Shown here: one piece after another, positions 18,204 through 25,855 of the stretch
Numbering within the stretch: position 1 is the first letter of the stretch
Layout: each line of letters opens with the position of its first letter
Origin: CAZTGZ01 sp044339595
GTDB taxonomy: Bacteria > Bacteroidota > Bacteroidia > NS11-12g > UBA9320
NCBI GenBank assembly: GCA_044339595.1
Contig: JBIIVF010000009.1
Coordinates: forward strand, 1 to 34,409
Direction of reading: 5' to 3'
Length of the DNA: 34,409 nucleotides
Program-made: the position numbers and the translations under genes
The notes under the pieces: model-generated
Databases searched by the model: none
Told to the model about the DNA's origin: nothing
What the model saw: the letters and a program-made list of their open reading frames with translations, nothing else

Positions 18204-19658
18204 ATGAAATCGCTTTTAGTATGCCTTTTGACTATCGCATCTTTCTATATCCAAGCACAAAATTCTTTATTGTTCAAGATAGAGCATCCAAAATGGAAAA
18301 CCCATTCTTATGTTTTTGGCACCATGCATGTGAATGATCCAGGAGCTTTTGGCTTTGGAAATGCGGTTTTTGATGCCATCGATGCGAGCGAAATGGCGGC
18401 CTTTGAACTCAACATGAGTAATAAGAGCCAACAAGGCATTCGAAGTGACATCGGTTCTGATTCAACCTTCATAGCTGCCTTGGAAAAACTGAAGATTGAA
18501 TTTCCGAAAAAGCTTAAAGAGGCCGGTATCAGTCAAGAAGAATTGGTGAGCAAGGGAGGGTCGGTATATGCAGAGGCCATGAAGAAAATGATGAATCCTA
18601 CTTCGGGTAATGAAAACCGTTTGGAAGCCATGGATATGTTTTTGCAATCTTATGCAACCCATCAAGGCAAAGAGGTAATCGGGATAGAAACAGTGCAAGA
18701 GCAGCTTAAATATATCTTGAATTTCAACCTGGATGTGGCCATGGATTCCATCATCAGTTTTCTAAAAACACCGGGATGGGACTTGAAAATAACGGAGTAT
18801 TTGAATAGCACAGACAAGCTTCAGACTATTTATACCGGCATGTCCTTAAACGGAATTTGTGAAGAAGTAAACAAAACTCCATTAACGCCGTGGCTCAATG
18901 ATCTCATTTATAAGCGCAACGACATCATGATTGAGCGTACTTTTCCTCTGATGGAAAAACATGCCTTGTTTATTGCCGTGGGCGCGGCTCACCTGTGCGG
19001 GGGTAAAGGATTGCTGCAATTGCTCAAACAAATGGGATGCAAGGTGACTCCGGTGAAGATTGGAGGAAATACAGACGTTCCGGCCATCGTTTGGGAAAGA
19101 AATACTGTGCTCAATGAAGTGGAAGTTGAAACTGCCAATGTTTTGTTGACGTTAGAAACTGCGGATATCCTACCCGACGAACCTGAGTTTATTTACAAAG
19201 CATCGGATACTGCCCGCATAGGACTGGTCCATTTCGAAGTTGCGAAGGAAGTAGATCAAGATGTGTTATGGAAGCCCATGGTTGACGATGAAATTCCGGA
19301 AGAGGAAATGGCCCCGGTTGAAACACCTTATGGTGAAGATCATGTTGGAGAGGCCATATTTGAGGGAGAGGATGCTGAAATTGAAACGGAATCGAATTCA
19401 GAGTTAGCAGCATTGATGGCTGCGAAGTTGGGAGAGGCCTTTAAAGTAAATACGGCAGATACGATCCTCATGAACGGTGCCATGGGTGAATTTCAGGTTT
19501 TGAAACAAGTCAAATACGGTACCCTGATTTATACCGCATCCTTTGTAGACCCCAAAAATGCAGACTATATCTGGAAACTAAAATTGTATGGTGACCCGGA
19601 TTGGATGAACAACCAAGACATCATGCGATTCTTTACTTCCTTTCAATTCAAAGATTGA
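18204..19658 (+). CDS. TraB/GumN-family secreted protein with C-terminal extension
   Basis: A 484-residue protein with a signal peptide (MKSLLVCLLTIASFYIQAQ); ATGs at 18183 and 18189 are also possible starts. Residues about 25-300 are the TraB/PrgY/GumN fold, a putative metallo-hydrolase related to the Tiki proteases: YVFGTMHV near the start (GTxH motif), a central conserved Glu region (VIGIETVQEQL), and VGAAHLCGGKGLLQLLKQMG (GxxH motif). The last about 185 residues are extra: a very acidic segment (EIPEEEMAPVETPYGEDHVGE) and a short folded tail ending in MRFFTSFQFKD. The start lies 25 bp after the stop of the exonuclease gene, so both may share a transcript. The substrate of this family in bacteria is unknown. 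Confidence 0.85.
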   Translation: MKSLLVCLLTIASFYIQAQNSLLFKIEHPKWKTHSYVFGTMHVNDPGAFGFGNAVFDAIDASEMAAFELNMSNKSQQGIRSDIGSDSTFIAALEKLKIEFPKKLKEAGISQEELVSKGGSVYAEAMKKMMNPTSGNENRLEAMDMFLQSYATHQGKEVIGIETVQEQLKYILNFNLDVAMDSIISFLKTPGWDLKITEYLNSTDKLQTIYTGMSLNGICEEVNKTPLTPWLNDLIYKRNDIMIERTFPLMEKHALFIAVGAAHLCGGKGLLQLLKQMGCKVTPVKIGGNTDVPAIVWERNTVLNEVEVETANVLLTLETADILPDEPEFIYKASDTARIGLVHFEVAKEVDQDVLWKPMVDDEIPEEEMAPVETPYGEDHVGEAIFEGEDAEIETESNSELAALMAAKLGEAFKVNTADTILMNGAMGEFQVLKQVKYGTLIYTASFVDPKNADYIWKLKLYGDPDWMNNQDIMRFFTSFQFKD

Positions 19659-19686
19659 TGGGACTGGGTTGATGGTTGCTATAATC

Positions 19687-19712
19687 AGCCTAAAATTTGA
19701 TCAAAACAGGCT
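19687..19712. terminator. Possible two-way hairpin between convergent genes
   Basis: AGCCT (19687-19691) and AGGCT (19708-19712) enclose the perfect 10-bp palindrome TTTGATCAAA (19696-19705). It sits between the TraB gene and the lipocalin-like gene, which end towards each other. There is no real T tract, so termination is a weak guess. Confidence 0.3.
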
Positions 19713-19725
19713 CAAATCCGACTGT

Positions 19726-20220
19726 TTACGATCCACGCACCCAAACCAAACGGTGCGTTTTCCCGGCAATGGTATTGGAGGTTAGGATAAGCGTGTCACC
19801 TTTGATTTTGAAATACCTTTTTTGTGATTTTCCACTCCAATCCGGCAATAAACTGTGAGAAATTTCATGCGTGATTTGTCCTTTAGGGTCATCCATTACA
19901 TAGGTGCCCCAGTAGGCAAAAAAGCTGTTGTAGGCTTTCAATCCTTGTTCTGCATTAATCAAACTGCGATCGAACGTGCCAAAAGTGTCGCGGTTCTGTT
20001 TAGATAACATGAAACTCATCCGACCATTCGGGTAATAGATAATTTGTCCTGCAGCATCTTCTCCATATGGATAATGACTGCTATCGTGTTGAAATGCCAT
20101 CCATGAGTGTAGGTCCCAAACACCCGAAATGCTTTTATTTTCTTGTGGATGCCGGCATGCTGCAATCGAACCTATAACGAAAAGGAGTAGAAATGTATTA
20201 AAAATAGACTTGCCCGACAT
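19726..20220 (-). CDS. Lipocalin-like (Lipocalin_5 type) lipoprotein
   Basis: A 164-residue predicted lipoprotein. I chose the ATG at 20220 (MSGKSIFNTFLLLFVIGSIAAC) because it opens directly into the signal peptide; an in-frame ATG seven codons upstream only adds a polar tail. The lipobox is GSIAAC, so the mature protein starts at Cys22. The body has the lipocalin-like pattern: ISGVWDLHSW, then AAGQIIYYPNGRMSFML, a helix with EQGLKAYNSFFAYWGTY, and strands ending in THRLVWVRG. Ligand unknown. It is the last gene on the minus strand behind arsC, 42 bp apart, and could ride on the arsenic transcript without having an arsenic role. Confidence 0.75.
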   Translation of the reverse strand: MSGKSIFNTFLLLFVIGSIAACRHPQENKSISGVWDLHSWMAFQHDSSHYPYGEDAAGQIIYYPNGRMSFMLSKQNRDTFGTFDRSLINAEQGLKAYNSFFAYWGTYVMDDPKGQITHEISHSLLPDWSGKSQKRYFKIKGDTLILTSNTIAGKTHRLVWVRGS

Positions 20221-20262
20221 TGGATGTAAATGATTTGGCAAATATGCGTTCGTTCCTGTGGA

Positions 20263-20691
20263 TTACGAAGGAAGAAGATATTGATCTGCAAATTCTTTGC
20301 AATACTCCTTGATTTGATCGCGCACGGTTCTGAAGGAAAGTAAGATTTCTTTTACAGTTCCGTTAGCACCTGCGGGATCAGGAAAACTGTGGTGATGACG
20401 ATGTGTATTTCGCGGGAAAACGGGACAAACCTCATGCGCATGATCGCAAACGGTGATCACATGATCGAATGAAATGTGAGCATATTCTTCCACATTATTG
20501 GAAGTGTTTTGATGGATATAAACCCCATCTTCTGCCATCACACCTACCGCAATTGGATTGAGTCCATGGGTTTCGATGCCGGCACTATAGATTTCGGCAT
20601 GTTCGCCGGCAAATTTTGCCAAATACCCATGTGCCATTTGACTTCTGCACGAATTTCCGGTGCAGAGAACCAGTACTTTTAATTTTTGCAT
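20263..20691 (-). CDS. arsC: Arsenate reductase, thioredoxin-coupled (low-MW tyrosine phosphatase fold)
   Basis: A 142-residue cytoplasmic enzyme reducing arsenate to arsenite. It has the phosphatase P-loop CTGNSCRS with Cys10 and Cys15, and the redox pair Cys82 and Cys89 in VCDHAHEVCP. These are the same positions as in the Staphylococcus aureus pI258 ArsC, so the Cys10-Cys82-Cys89 relay recycled by thioredoxin is expected. The general-acid Asp lies in SFPDPAG. It begins only 3 bp after the acr3 stop, so translation is probably coupled. A plain protein tyrosine phosphatase is unlikely given the Cys pair and the operon. Confidence 0.95.
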   Translation of the reverse strand: MQKLKVLVLCTGNSCRSQMAHGYLAKFAGEHAEIYSAGIETHGLNPIAVGVMAEDGVYIHQNTSNNVEEYAHISFDHVITVCDHAHEVCPVFPRNTHRHHHSFPDPAGANGTVKEILLSFRTVRDQIKEYCKEFADQYLLPS

Positions 20692-20694
20692 ATT

Positions 20695-21735
20695 TTAATT
20701 CTTAACGGGATACCATTTTTTCTTCAACCAATAAGCGGCTTGTACCAACATGATCAGGACCGGCACTTCTACCAATGGACCAATTACACCTGCAAAAGCT
20801 TGCCCACTTTCTATGCCAAAGATGCCAATGGAAACCGCAATGGCCAATTCGAAGTTGTTCCCTGAAGCCGTAAAGGAGATCGCTGCATTTTCAGCATAAT
20901 TGGCTCCGGCTTTTTTCATGATGAAAAAGGTTAGAAAGAACATCACCAGGAAAAAGATTAACAATGGAAATGTCACTTTCAGCACGTCCATTGGCAAGGC
21001 CACCATGGCTTGTCCTTTAAAGCTGAACATCAACAAAATGGTTAAAAGCAATGCTACCAAAGTGAGTGGAGAAATGAAAGGAACAAACTTTGTGTGAAAC
21101 CATTGCGAACCTTTCCATGCCAGGAGGCCGTATCGGCTGAATACCCCTAATAAAAATGGAATGCCCAAATAAATGCCGACCGTTTTAGCAATATCTGCTA
21201 TGGTAATGCTGACCGTTTGAGCTTCAAGCCCAACCAAAGGCAGCATGATTTCTAGAAAAAAATAAGCATATAGACTAAAAAAGGCCACTTGCATCAGACT
21301 GTTGATGCCCACCAATCCGGCCACATATTCGCGGTTTCCGGAGGCAAGTTCATTCCAGACAATCACCATGGCAATGCAGGGCGCAATGCCGATGATGATG
21401 AGCCCTTGCATGTATTCGGGGTAATCGTGAAGGAGGAGCGTGGCCAATCCGAACATGAGGAATGGACCTACAACCCAAGTGATGAAAAGAGAGAGTGAAA
21501 GCAGTTTTACATTGCTAAACAAAACCGGTATTTTGGCAAAATCAACCTTTACCAAAGGAGGATACATCATCAGAATTAAGCCGATGGCCAAAGGGATGTT
21601 GGTGGTACCCGTTCCCATTTGTTGGATACTGTCTGAGAATCCGGGTAAAAAATAACCAATGGATATTCCTAAGATCATGCTTATAAATATCCAAAGGGTG
21701 AGATATCGATCCAGAAATTTGAGTTTTTTATTCAT
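20695..21735 (-). CDS. acr3: Arsenite efflux transporter, ACR3 family
   Basis: A 346-residue inner-membrane protein with about ten hydrophobic segments, the ACR3 length and layout. It exports arsenite using the proton gradient. Key features: Cys120 in IGIAPCIAMVIVWNELASG, the essential ACR3 cysteine motif; FTASGNNFELAIAVSIGIFG, the second conserved half; and the final VEVPVLIML helix. The order in the operon (after arsM, before arsC) is common in Bacteroidota. The gap to arsM is 25 bp. The unrelated ArsB family can be excluded by the APCIAMV motif. Confidence 0.96.
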   Translation of the reverse strand: MNKKLKFLDRYLTLWIFISMILGISIGYFLPGFSDSIQQMGTGTTNIPLAIGLILMMYPPLVKVDFAKIPVLFSNVKLLSLSLFITWVVGPFLMFGLATLLLHDYPEYMQGLIIIGIAPCIAMVIVWNELASGNREYVAGLVGINSLMQVAFFSLYAYFFLEIMLPLVGLEAQTVSITIADIAKTVGIYLGIPFLLGVFSRYGLLAWKGSQWFHTKFVPFISPLTLVALLLTILLMFSFKGQAMVALPMDVLKVTFPLLIFFLVMFFLTFFIMKKAGANYAENAAISFTASGNNFELAIAVSIGIFGIESGQAFAGVIGPLVEVPVLIMLVQAAYWLKKKWYPVKN

Positions 21736-21760
21736 ATACGCTCAATTGTGTAATTGAAAT

Positions 21761-22603
21761 TTAACAACAGCCTCCGCCGGGTGTGCAGCCATTTTCTTCG
21801 GCTTTTTTGCCAAATACGGTCACACTCATGATGCCGGTGTTGGAGGCTCTGAATTCGGCAATTTCTTCCGCATTCATGTATTGAAGCAAGATGTCATCCG
21901 GGAGAAAAATTGGTTTTTCCTGCTCTACCAACAAGGTTTCAAATCCCGATTGACGAATAACCTCTAAGTATTCATCCTTGATCATAGCTCCGGTCACGCA
22001 ACCGGCATACATTTCGGCGGCTTGATGAAGTTTTTTCGGCAAAACTCCGCTCGTCACTACATCTGAAATACTAAAATGTCCGCCGGGTTTCAAAATCCTG
22101 AAAATTTCATGAAAGACTTTCGCTTTATCCGGAACCAGATTTAGCACACAATTGCTTACTACCACATCTACCTGATTGCCACCCACCGGAATGTTTTCAA
22201 TGTCTCCCAGTCTGAATTCTACATTGTGCAATCCTGCTTTGTGGGCATTGTCTCTGGCTTTTTCAATCATGATTTCGGTAAAGTCGATGCCAATGACTTT
22301 TCCTGATGGGCCGGTCTCATGTCTTGCTACAAAGCAATCATTTCCGGCACCTGAGCCAAGGTCAACCACCAGGTCTCCGGATTTAATGCGAGCAAACCGA
22401 ACCGGAAGTCCACAACCCAACGCCAGATCGGCATCCGCTTCATATCCAGGCTGAGATGAGTAATCCTCACTCATGATATTGTAAACGTCGGTGCTACAAC
22501 CGCCGGCACCACAGCAAGAGGCTGCATTGGTGAGTTTATCCTGACGGGCAATTTCGTCATACTTTTTTCTGACGGTTTCTTTGATGGTTTCGTGCGTATT
22601 CAT
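21761..22603 (-). CDS. arsM: Arsenite S-adenosylmethionine methyltransferase
   Basis: A 280-residue cytoplasmic enzyme that methylates arsenite with AdoMet. The start at 22603 (MNTHETIKETVRKKYDEIA) is the family N-terminus; the longer open frame overlaps the end of arsR. The AdoMet motif is VVDLGSGAGNDC. The arsenic-binding cysteines of ArsM correspond to Cys36 or its neighbours in SCCGAGGCS, Cys64 in ALGCGLPV, Cys152 in SNCVLNL, and Cys202 in YAGCVTGA. The C-terminus ends in NGCTPGGGCC, a Cys-rich tail that may bind arsenite. Second gene of the operon, 23 bp after arsR. Confidence 0.95.
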   Translation of the reverse strand: MNTHETIKETVRKKYDEIARQDKLTNAASCCGAGGCSTDVYNIMSEDYSSQPGYEADADLALGCGLPVRFARIKSGDLVVDLGSGAGNDCFVARHETGPSGKVIGIDFTEIMIEKARDNAHKAGLHNVEFRLGDIENIPVGGNQVDVVVSNCVLNLVPDKAKVFHEIFRILKPGGHFSISDVVTSGVLPKKLHQAAEMYAGCVTGAMIKDEYLEVIRQSGFETLLVEQEKPIFLPDDILLQYMNAEEIAEFRASNTGIMSVTVFGKKAEENGCTPGGGCC

Positions 22604-22626
22604 ATCGTATATATTAGATTGAATTT

Positions 22627-22959
22627 TTAACAACAAGAATTGTGAATGACAATTTCTTTTTCCAGAAAGGAGGATAAACGCAATTGAACGTCTTTCCAAA
22701 GTTCAAAGTCAATGCAGTAACAAATTCTGGGCCCGTCGATTTCACATTTGATGATTCCGGCTTCTTTCAATTCTTTTAAGTGCTGACTTACAGTACTTTG
22801 TGATAGGGGTAGTTCTTGTACAATATCGCCACAGACACAGCTATTCTGTGCGGCCAATATTCTTAAAATTGCAATTCTTGCGGGATGTGATAGTGCTTTT
22901 GCGTACTTAGCAAGCTGTACATCCTTAAATTTAAATTCTTCTGCTTTCGACTTTGCCAT
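22627..22959 (-). CDS. arsR: ArsR-family arsenite-responsive repressor
   Basis: A 110-residue winged-helix repressor. The DNA-reading helix is in LPLSQSTVSQHLKELKEAG (about residues 50-68). Cysteines at 41 and 43 (SCVCGD) match the CxC arsenite sensor of the ELCVCDL type. Additional Cys sit at 72, 80 and 82, and a C-terminal CC pair at 109-110 is a third candidate thiol site. It is the first gene of the arsenic operon, with its ATG about 6 bp from a palindrome covering the promoter, so it very likely represses itself and the four genes behind it until arsenite binds. Confidence 0.95.
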   Translation of the reverse strand: MAKSKAEEFKFKDVQLAKYAKALSHPARIAILRILAAQNSCVCGDIVQELPLSQSTVSQHLKELKEAGIIKCEIDGPRICYCIDFELWKDVQLRLSSFLEKEIVIHNSCC

Positions 22960-22965
22960 AATACT

Positions 22966-22998
22966 ATCGCAAATATACGATTAAAAGATCGAATGCAA
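22966..22998 (-). promoter_or_regulatory. ars operon promoter with overlapping ArsR operator
   Basis: On the minus strand TTG (22998-22996), 18 bp, then TATATTTG (22977-22970) is a strong Bacteroidota promoter. The -7 box is exactly the 8-bp centre of the palindrome ATCG (22966-22969) / CGAT (22978-22981). Repressor bound there would block sigma directly. The predicted leader is fewer than 8 bases. Confidence 0.7.
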
Positions 22999-23123
22999 GT
23001 ATTTGTTCGTTTTTTTTAAAATCCGGCATTTTGAATGTTGTAAGAGGTAAGGCGTTGCGGTCACGAAACGTTCAGTTTAGCGAGAATCATCTAAATCTCG
23101 GTATATTTTCGCACCTTTGGACC

Positions 23124-23603
23124 ATGCGAATTTCAGCACTGTTGCTTATTTTTTCAATCATTACGGCGGGATGTTTCACCCGCAAGGGTCGTCATGATAA
23201 AAGTGCCGATGTCTACAAACTCGTTTACATGGGTGATAGCACCTTGCCTGCCGGCGAATGGATCGAAATCAGTTATGCCCAATCCAAAGACTTCAACACG
23301 AACCTCATACAAGTTTATCATCAAAATGATAAAATGTCATTCGTGAATTATTTGAATGTAATGGGGGCAAACATGACCTATCCCCTCTATTTACAGAAAG
23401 TGAAAATGGAAGGGAATGCCATTTATACTGTCAAAAGGGAAGGGGAGAACTTAAATATGGCGATGAGTGCGGGTACATTAAATCGTTCCTATTCAGAAAT
23501 GGCTCGTTGGATTATGCCTATAAGATACGGGGTGCCTTCTCAGCATTTTGGCCCACAAGATAGCGTCATGTTTCAAATCAGGTTTAGAAGAAAGGTTCAG
23601 TAA
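23124..23603 (+). CDS. Small lipoprotein of unknown function
   Basis: A 159-residue protein. The ATG at 23124 opens a lipoprotein signal (MRISALLLIFSIITAGC) with lipobox ITAGC, so Cys17 would be lipidated; the longer frame from 23031 has no signal logic. The mature part is about 140 residues, mostly beta-like, with no motif I recognise (KLVYMGDSTLPAGEWIEISY in the middle, MFQIRFRRKVQ at the end). It lies just before aspS on the same strand (76-bp gap), but aspS has its own -7 box. Divergent from the ars operon. Function not assigned. Confidence 0.65.
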   Translation: MRISALLLIFSIITAGCFTRKGRHDKSADVYKLVYMGDSTLPAGEWIEISYAQSKDFNTNLIQVYHQNDKMSFVNYLNVMGANMTYPLYLQKVKMEGNAIYTVKREGENLNMAMSAGTLNRSYSEMARWIMPIRYGVPSQHFGPQDSVMFQIRFRRKVQ

Positions 23604-23651
23604 ATTTCGTTTTTCAGCACCATTTCTTTCCGCTGCTTGCCTGTTGAACGG

Positions 23652-23659
23652 TATATTTG
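23652..23659 (+). promoter_or_regulatory. Likely -7 box of the aspS promoter
   Basis: TATATTTG, a perfect TAnnTTTG match, 20 bp before the aspS ATG. No well-spaced -33 TTG is evident. Confidence 0.5.
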
Positions 23660-23679
23660 CAGTTTTAAAGATAATCAAC

Positions 23680-25413
23680 ATGCACAGAAGTCATCATTGC
23701 GGCGAACTCAATATTAATCATGTCGGAAAAAAAGTAACCCTGAGCGGATGGGTCCAGCGTATTCGTGCGCTCGGTGGAATGACTTTCATTGATTTGCGTG
23801 ATCGATATGGCATCACCCAATTGGCTTTTAATGAAGCGGTCAATGCCGACCTTCAAAAGCAAGCCGGTGAGCTTGGGAGAGAATATGTGATCAAGGTCAC
23901 CGGAATGGTTGCCGAACGAAGCAATAAAAATGTGAATATCCAAACCGGTGAAATTGAAGTAATTGCAGATAAATTGGAAGTTTTGAATGCTTCTCTGACA
24001 CCTCCCTTTACCATTGAAACTGAAACAGATGGTGGGGATGAGTTACGCATGAAGTATCGGTATATTGATTTGCGTCGCGATGTAGTGAGAGCCAATCTTG
24101 AATTGCGCCATCGTTTGGGCAAGGAAACCAGAAATTATCTCGATAGCCTTGCTTTTCTGGAAGTGGAAACGCCCGTACTCATCAAATCTACCCCGGAAGG
24201 AGCCAGAGATTTTGTGGTTCCAAGTCGAATGAATCAAGGTCAGTTCTATGCCTTGCCACAATCACCGCAAACTTTCAAGCAATTGCTGATGGTAAGTGGT
24301 TTCGACCGATATTTTCAAATTGTAAAATGCTTTAGAGATGAAGATTTGCGAGCCGACCGTCAACCGGAATTTACACAGATAGATTGTGAGATGTCGTTTG
24401 TAGAGCAAGAGGATATTCTGCACACTTTTGAAGGGCTTGTTCGTCACCTGTTCAATACCGTGAAAGGGATAGAAATCGAAACTTTGCCTCGCATGACCTA
24501 TGATGATGCCATGAAATTCTATGGCAACGATAAACCGGATGTTCGTTTCGATATGAAATTAACGGATATCAGTGCTTTGACCAAAAACAAGGGTTTTGCA
24601 ATCTTTGATCAGGCCGAAATCGTTCTGGCCATTGCCGCAACCGGAGCATCCGGGTATACCCGCAAGGAAATTGATGAGCTCACCGAATGGGTAAAACGTC
24701 CGCAAATTGGTGCCAAAGGCATGGTGTATTGCCGTGTCAATGAAGATGGCACACTGAAAAGCAGTGTCGATAAGTTTTATACTGAATCAGACTTGAGCAC
24801 ATGGGCAAATTCAACAGGGGCCAAGCCAGGAGATTTGATTTTAGTTTTAAGTGGGGATGAAAAATCATGTCGCAAGCAAATGAGTGAATTGAGATTAGAA
24901 ATGGGTAAAAGACTGGGATTGCGCAATCCGGAGCTTTTTGCTCCGTTGTGGGTCACCGATTTTCCTTTACTCGAATGGGATGAAGAATCAAAAAGATGGC
25001 ATGCCATGCACCATCCTTTTACCTCTCCGAAACCCGAAGATTTGTCGTTGATTGATACCGATCCCGGGGCCATACGCGCCAATGCTTACGACATGGTCAT
25101 CAACGGCGTAGAAGTAGGTGGGGGCTCTATCAGAATTCATGATAGGAAATTGCAGGCCAGGATGTTCGAATTGTTGGGATTCTCTGATGAAGACGCCAAA
25201 TCCCAGTTCGGATTTTTGATGAATGCCTTTGAATTTGGTGCTCCTCCGCACGGTGGAATTGCTTTCGGTTTCGACCGATTGTGTTCTTTGTTTGGGGGAT
25301 CTGAAACCATTCGCGATTACATTGCATTTCCTAAAAATAACATGGGAAGAGATGTGATGATTGATGCTCCTTCGATTATCAGTGTTGACCAGAAGAAGGA
25401 ATTGGGATTGTAA
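23680..25413 (+). CDS. aspS: Aspartyl-tRNA synthetase, bacterial type
   Basis: A 577-residue class II synthetase charging tRNA-Asp, of normal bacterial length. The ATG at 23680 (MHRSHHCGELN) matches family starts; 44 upstream codons of open frame overlap the lipoprotein gene. Domains: N-terminal OB fold for the anticodon (KVTLSGWVQRIRALGGMTFIDLRDR); catalytic core with motif 2 (CFRDEDLRADRQPEFTQID); the bacteria-specific GAD insertion in the middle (about residues 285-420); and motif 3 (GAPPHGGIAFGFDRL) near the end. It is followed by a hairpin terminator and then by tRNA-Arg on the other strand. Confidence 0.97.
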   Translation: MHRSHHCGELNINHVGKKVTLSGWVQRIRALGGMTFIDLRDRYGITQLAFNEAVNADLQKQAGELGREYVIKVTGMVAERSNKNVNIQTGEIEVIADKLEVLNASLTPPFTIETETDGGDELRMKYRYIDLRRDVVRANLELRHRLGKETRNYLDSLAFLEVETPVLIKSTPEGARDFVVPSRMNQGQFYALPQSPQTFKQLLMVSGFDRYFQIVKCFRDEDLRADRQPEFTQIDCEMSFVEQEDILHTFEGLVRHLFNTVKGIEIETLPRMTYDDAMKFYGNDKPDVRFDMKLTDISALTKNKGFAIFDQAEIVLAIAATGASGYTRKEIDELTEWVKRPQIGAKGMVYCRVNEDGTLKSSVDKFYTESDLSTWANSTGAKPGDLILVLSGDEKSCRKQMSELRLEMGKRLGLRNPELFAPLWVTDFPLLEWDEESKRWHAMHHPFTSPKPEDLSLIDTDPGAIRANAYDMVINGVEVGGGSIRIHDRKLQARMFELLGFSDEDAKSQFGFLMNAFEFGAPPHGGIAFGFDRLCSLFGGSETIRDYIAFPKNNMGRDVMIDAPSIISVDQKKELGL

Positions 25414-25421
25414 ATGAAAAA

Positions 25422-25451
25422 GCCCTTCCATTGCTGTAAGGGCCTTTTTTT
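25422..25451. terminator. Two-way intrinsic terminator between aspS and tRNA-Arg
   Basis: Stem GCCCTT (25422-25427) / AAGGGC (25438-25443) with a 10-base loop. T residues follow on the + strand (to 25451) and an A run precedes the stem, so it also ends in T residues when read from the minus-strand tRNA. Confidence 0.75.
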
Positions 25452-25453
25452 AG

Positions 25454-25527
25454 TGACTCCGAAGGGATTCGAACCCCCAACCATCAGAACCGGAATCTGA
25501 CATTCTATCCAATTGAACTACGGAGTC
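25454..25527 (-). tRNA. tRNA-Arg (anticodon CCG)
   Basis: A full cloverleaf can be drawn on the minus strand: 7-bp acceptor GACTCCG/CGGAGTC with discriminator A; D arm GTTC/GAAT; anticodon stem TCAGA/TCTGA with loop TTCCGGT, so the anticodon is CCG reading codon CGG; T arm GGGGG-TTCGAAT-CCCTT. The 3' CCA is not encoded (CTA follows the discriminator). Length is 74 bases including the discriminator. Confidence 0.93.
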
Positions 25528-25855
25528 GTTCTCTTATTTTATTTTACCCAATCGGGCTGTGACTTTTACGGTGGTCACCGTTTTGAAAATCCCGATACCT
25601 AGGGTCTAAAAAAATCAAACGGCCTTGCAAGAACAATAAAAGTAATTTCAACTTTTATCTCATGCTTTTCTAGCTTGATTAATGGGTGCCAAAGGTAAGA
25701 TGAAAAAATCAAAGCAGCAAAGGAACCCGGGAGGGCAAATCCCATAAAAAAAGTCGCTCCGAATTCAAGCAACTTTCCTTTAAAAGTAGTTAACATCATT
25801 TAGGCATAGTCAGCTTATCGTCTATTACCTAGCACCTTTTACCTACTTAGCTCAC
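25528..25855. other. Gene-poor intergenic stretch
   Basis: 328 bases between the tRNA and the CNNM-type gene. The only structure I see is the inverted repeat ACGGTG/CACCGT (25568-25573 and 25576-25581). A 66-codon open frame on the minus strand (25599-25799) has no recognisable product. Confidence 0.5.

Noticed and set aside
25599..25799. 66-codon minus-strand frame between the tRNA and the CNNM-family gene
   Set aside because: Hydrophobic but without a signal, motif or promoter box; likely chance.
25454..25855. Integration site of a mobile island at tRNA-Arg
   Set aside because: No integrase gene and no repeated tRNA 3' end nearby; aspS sits directly beside the 3' end.
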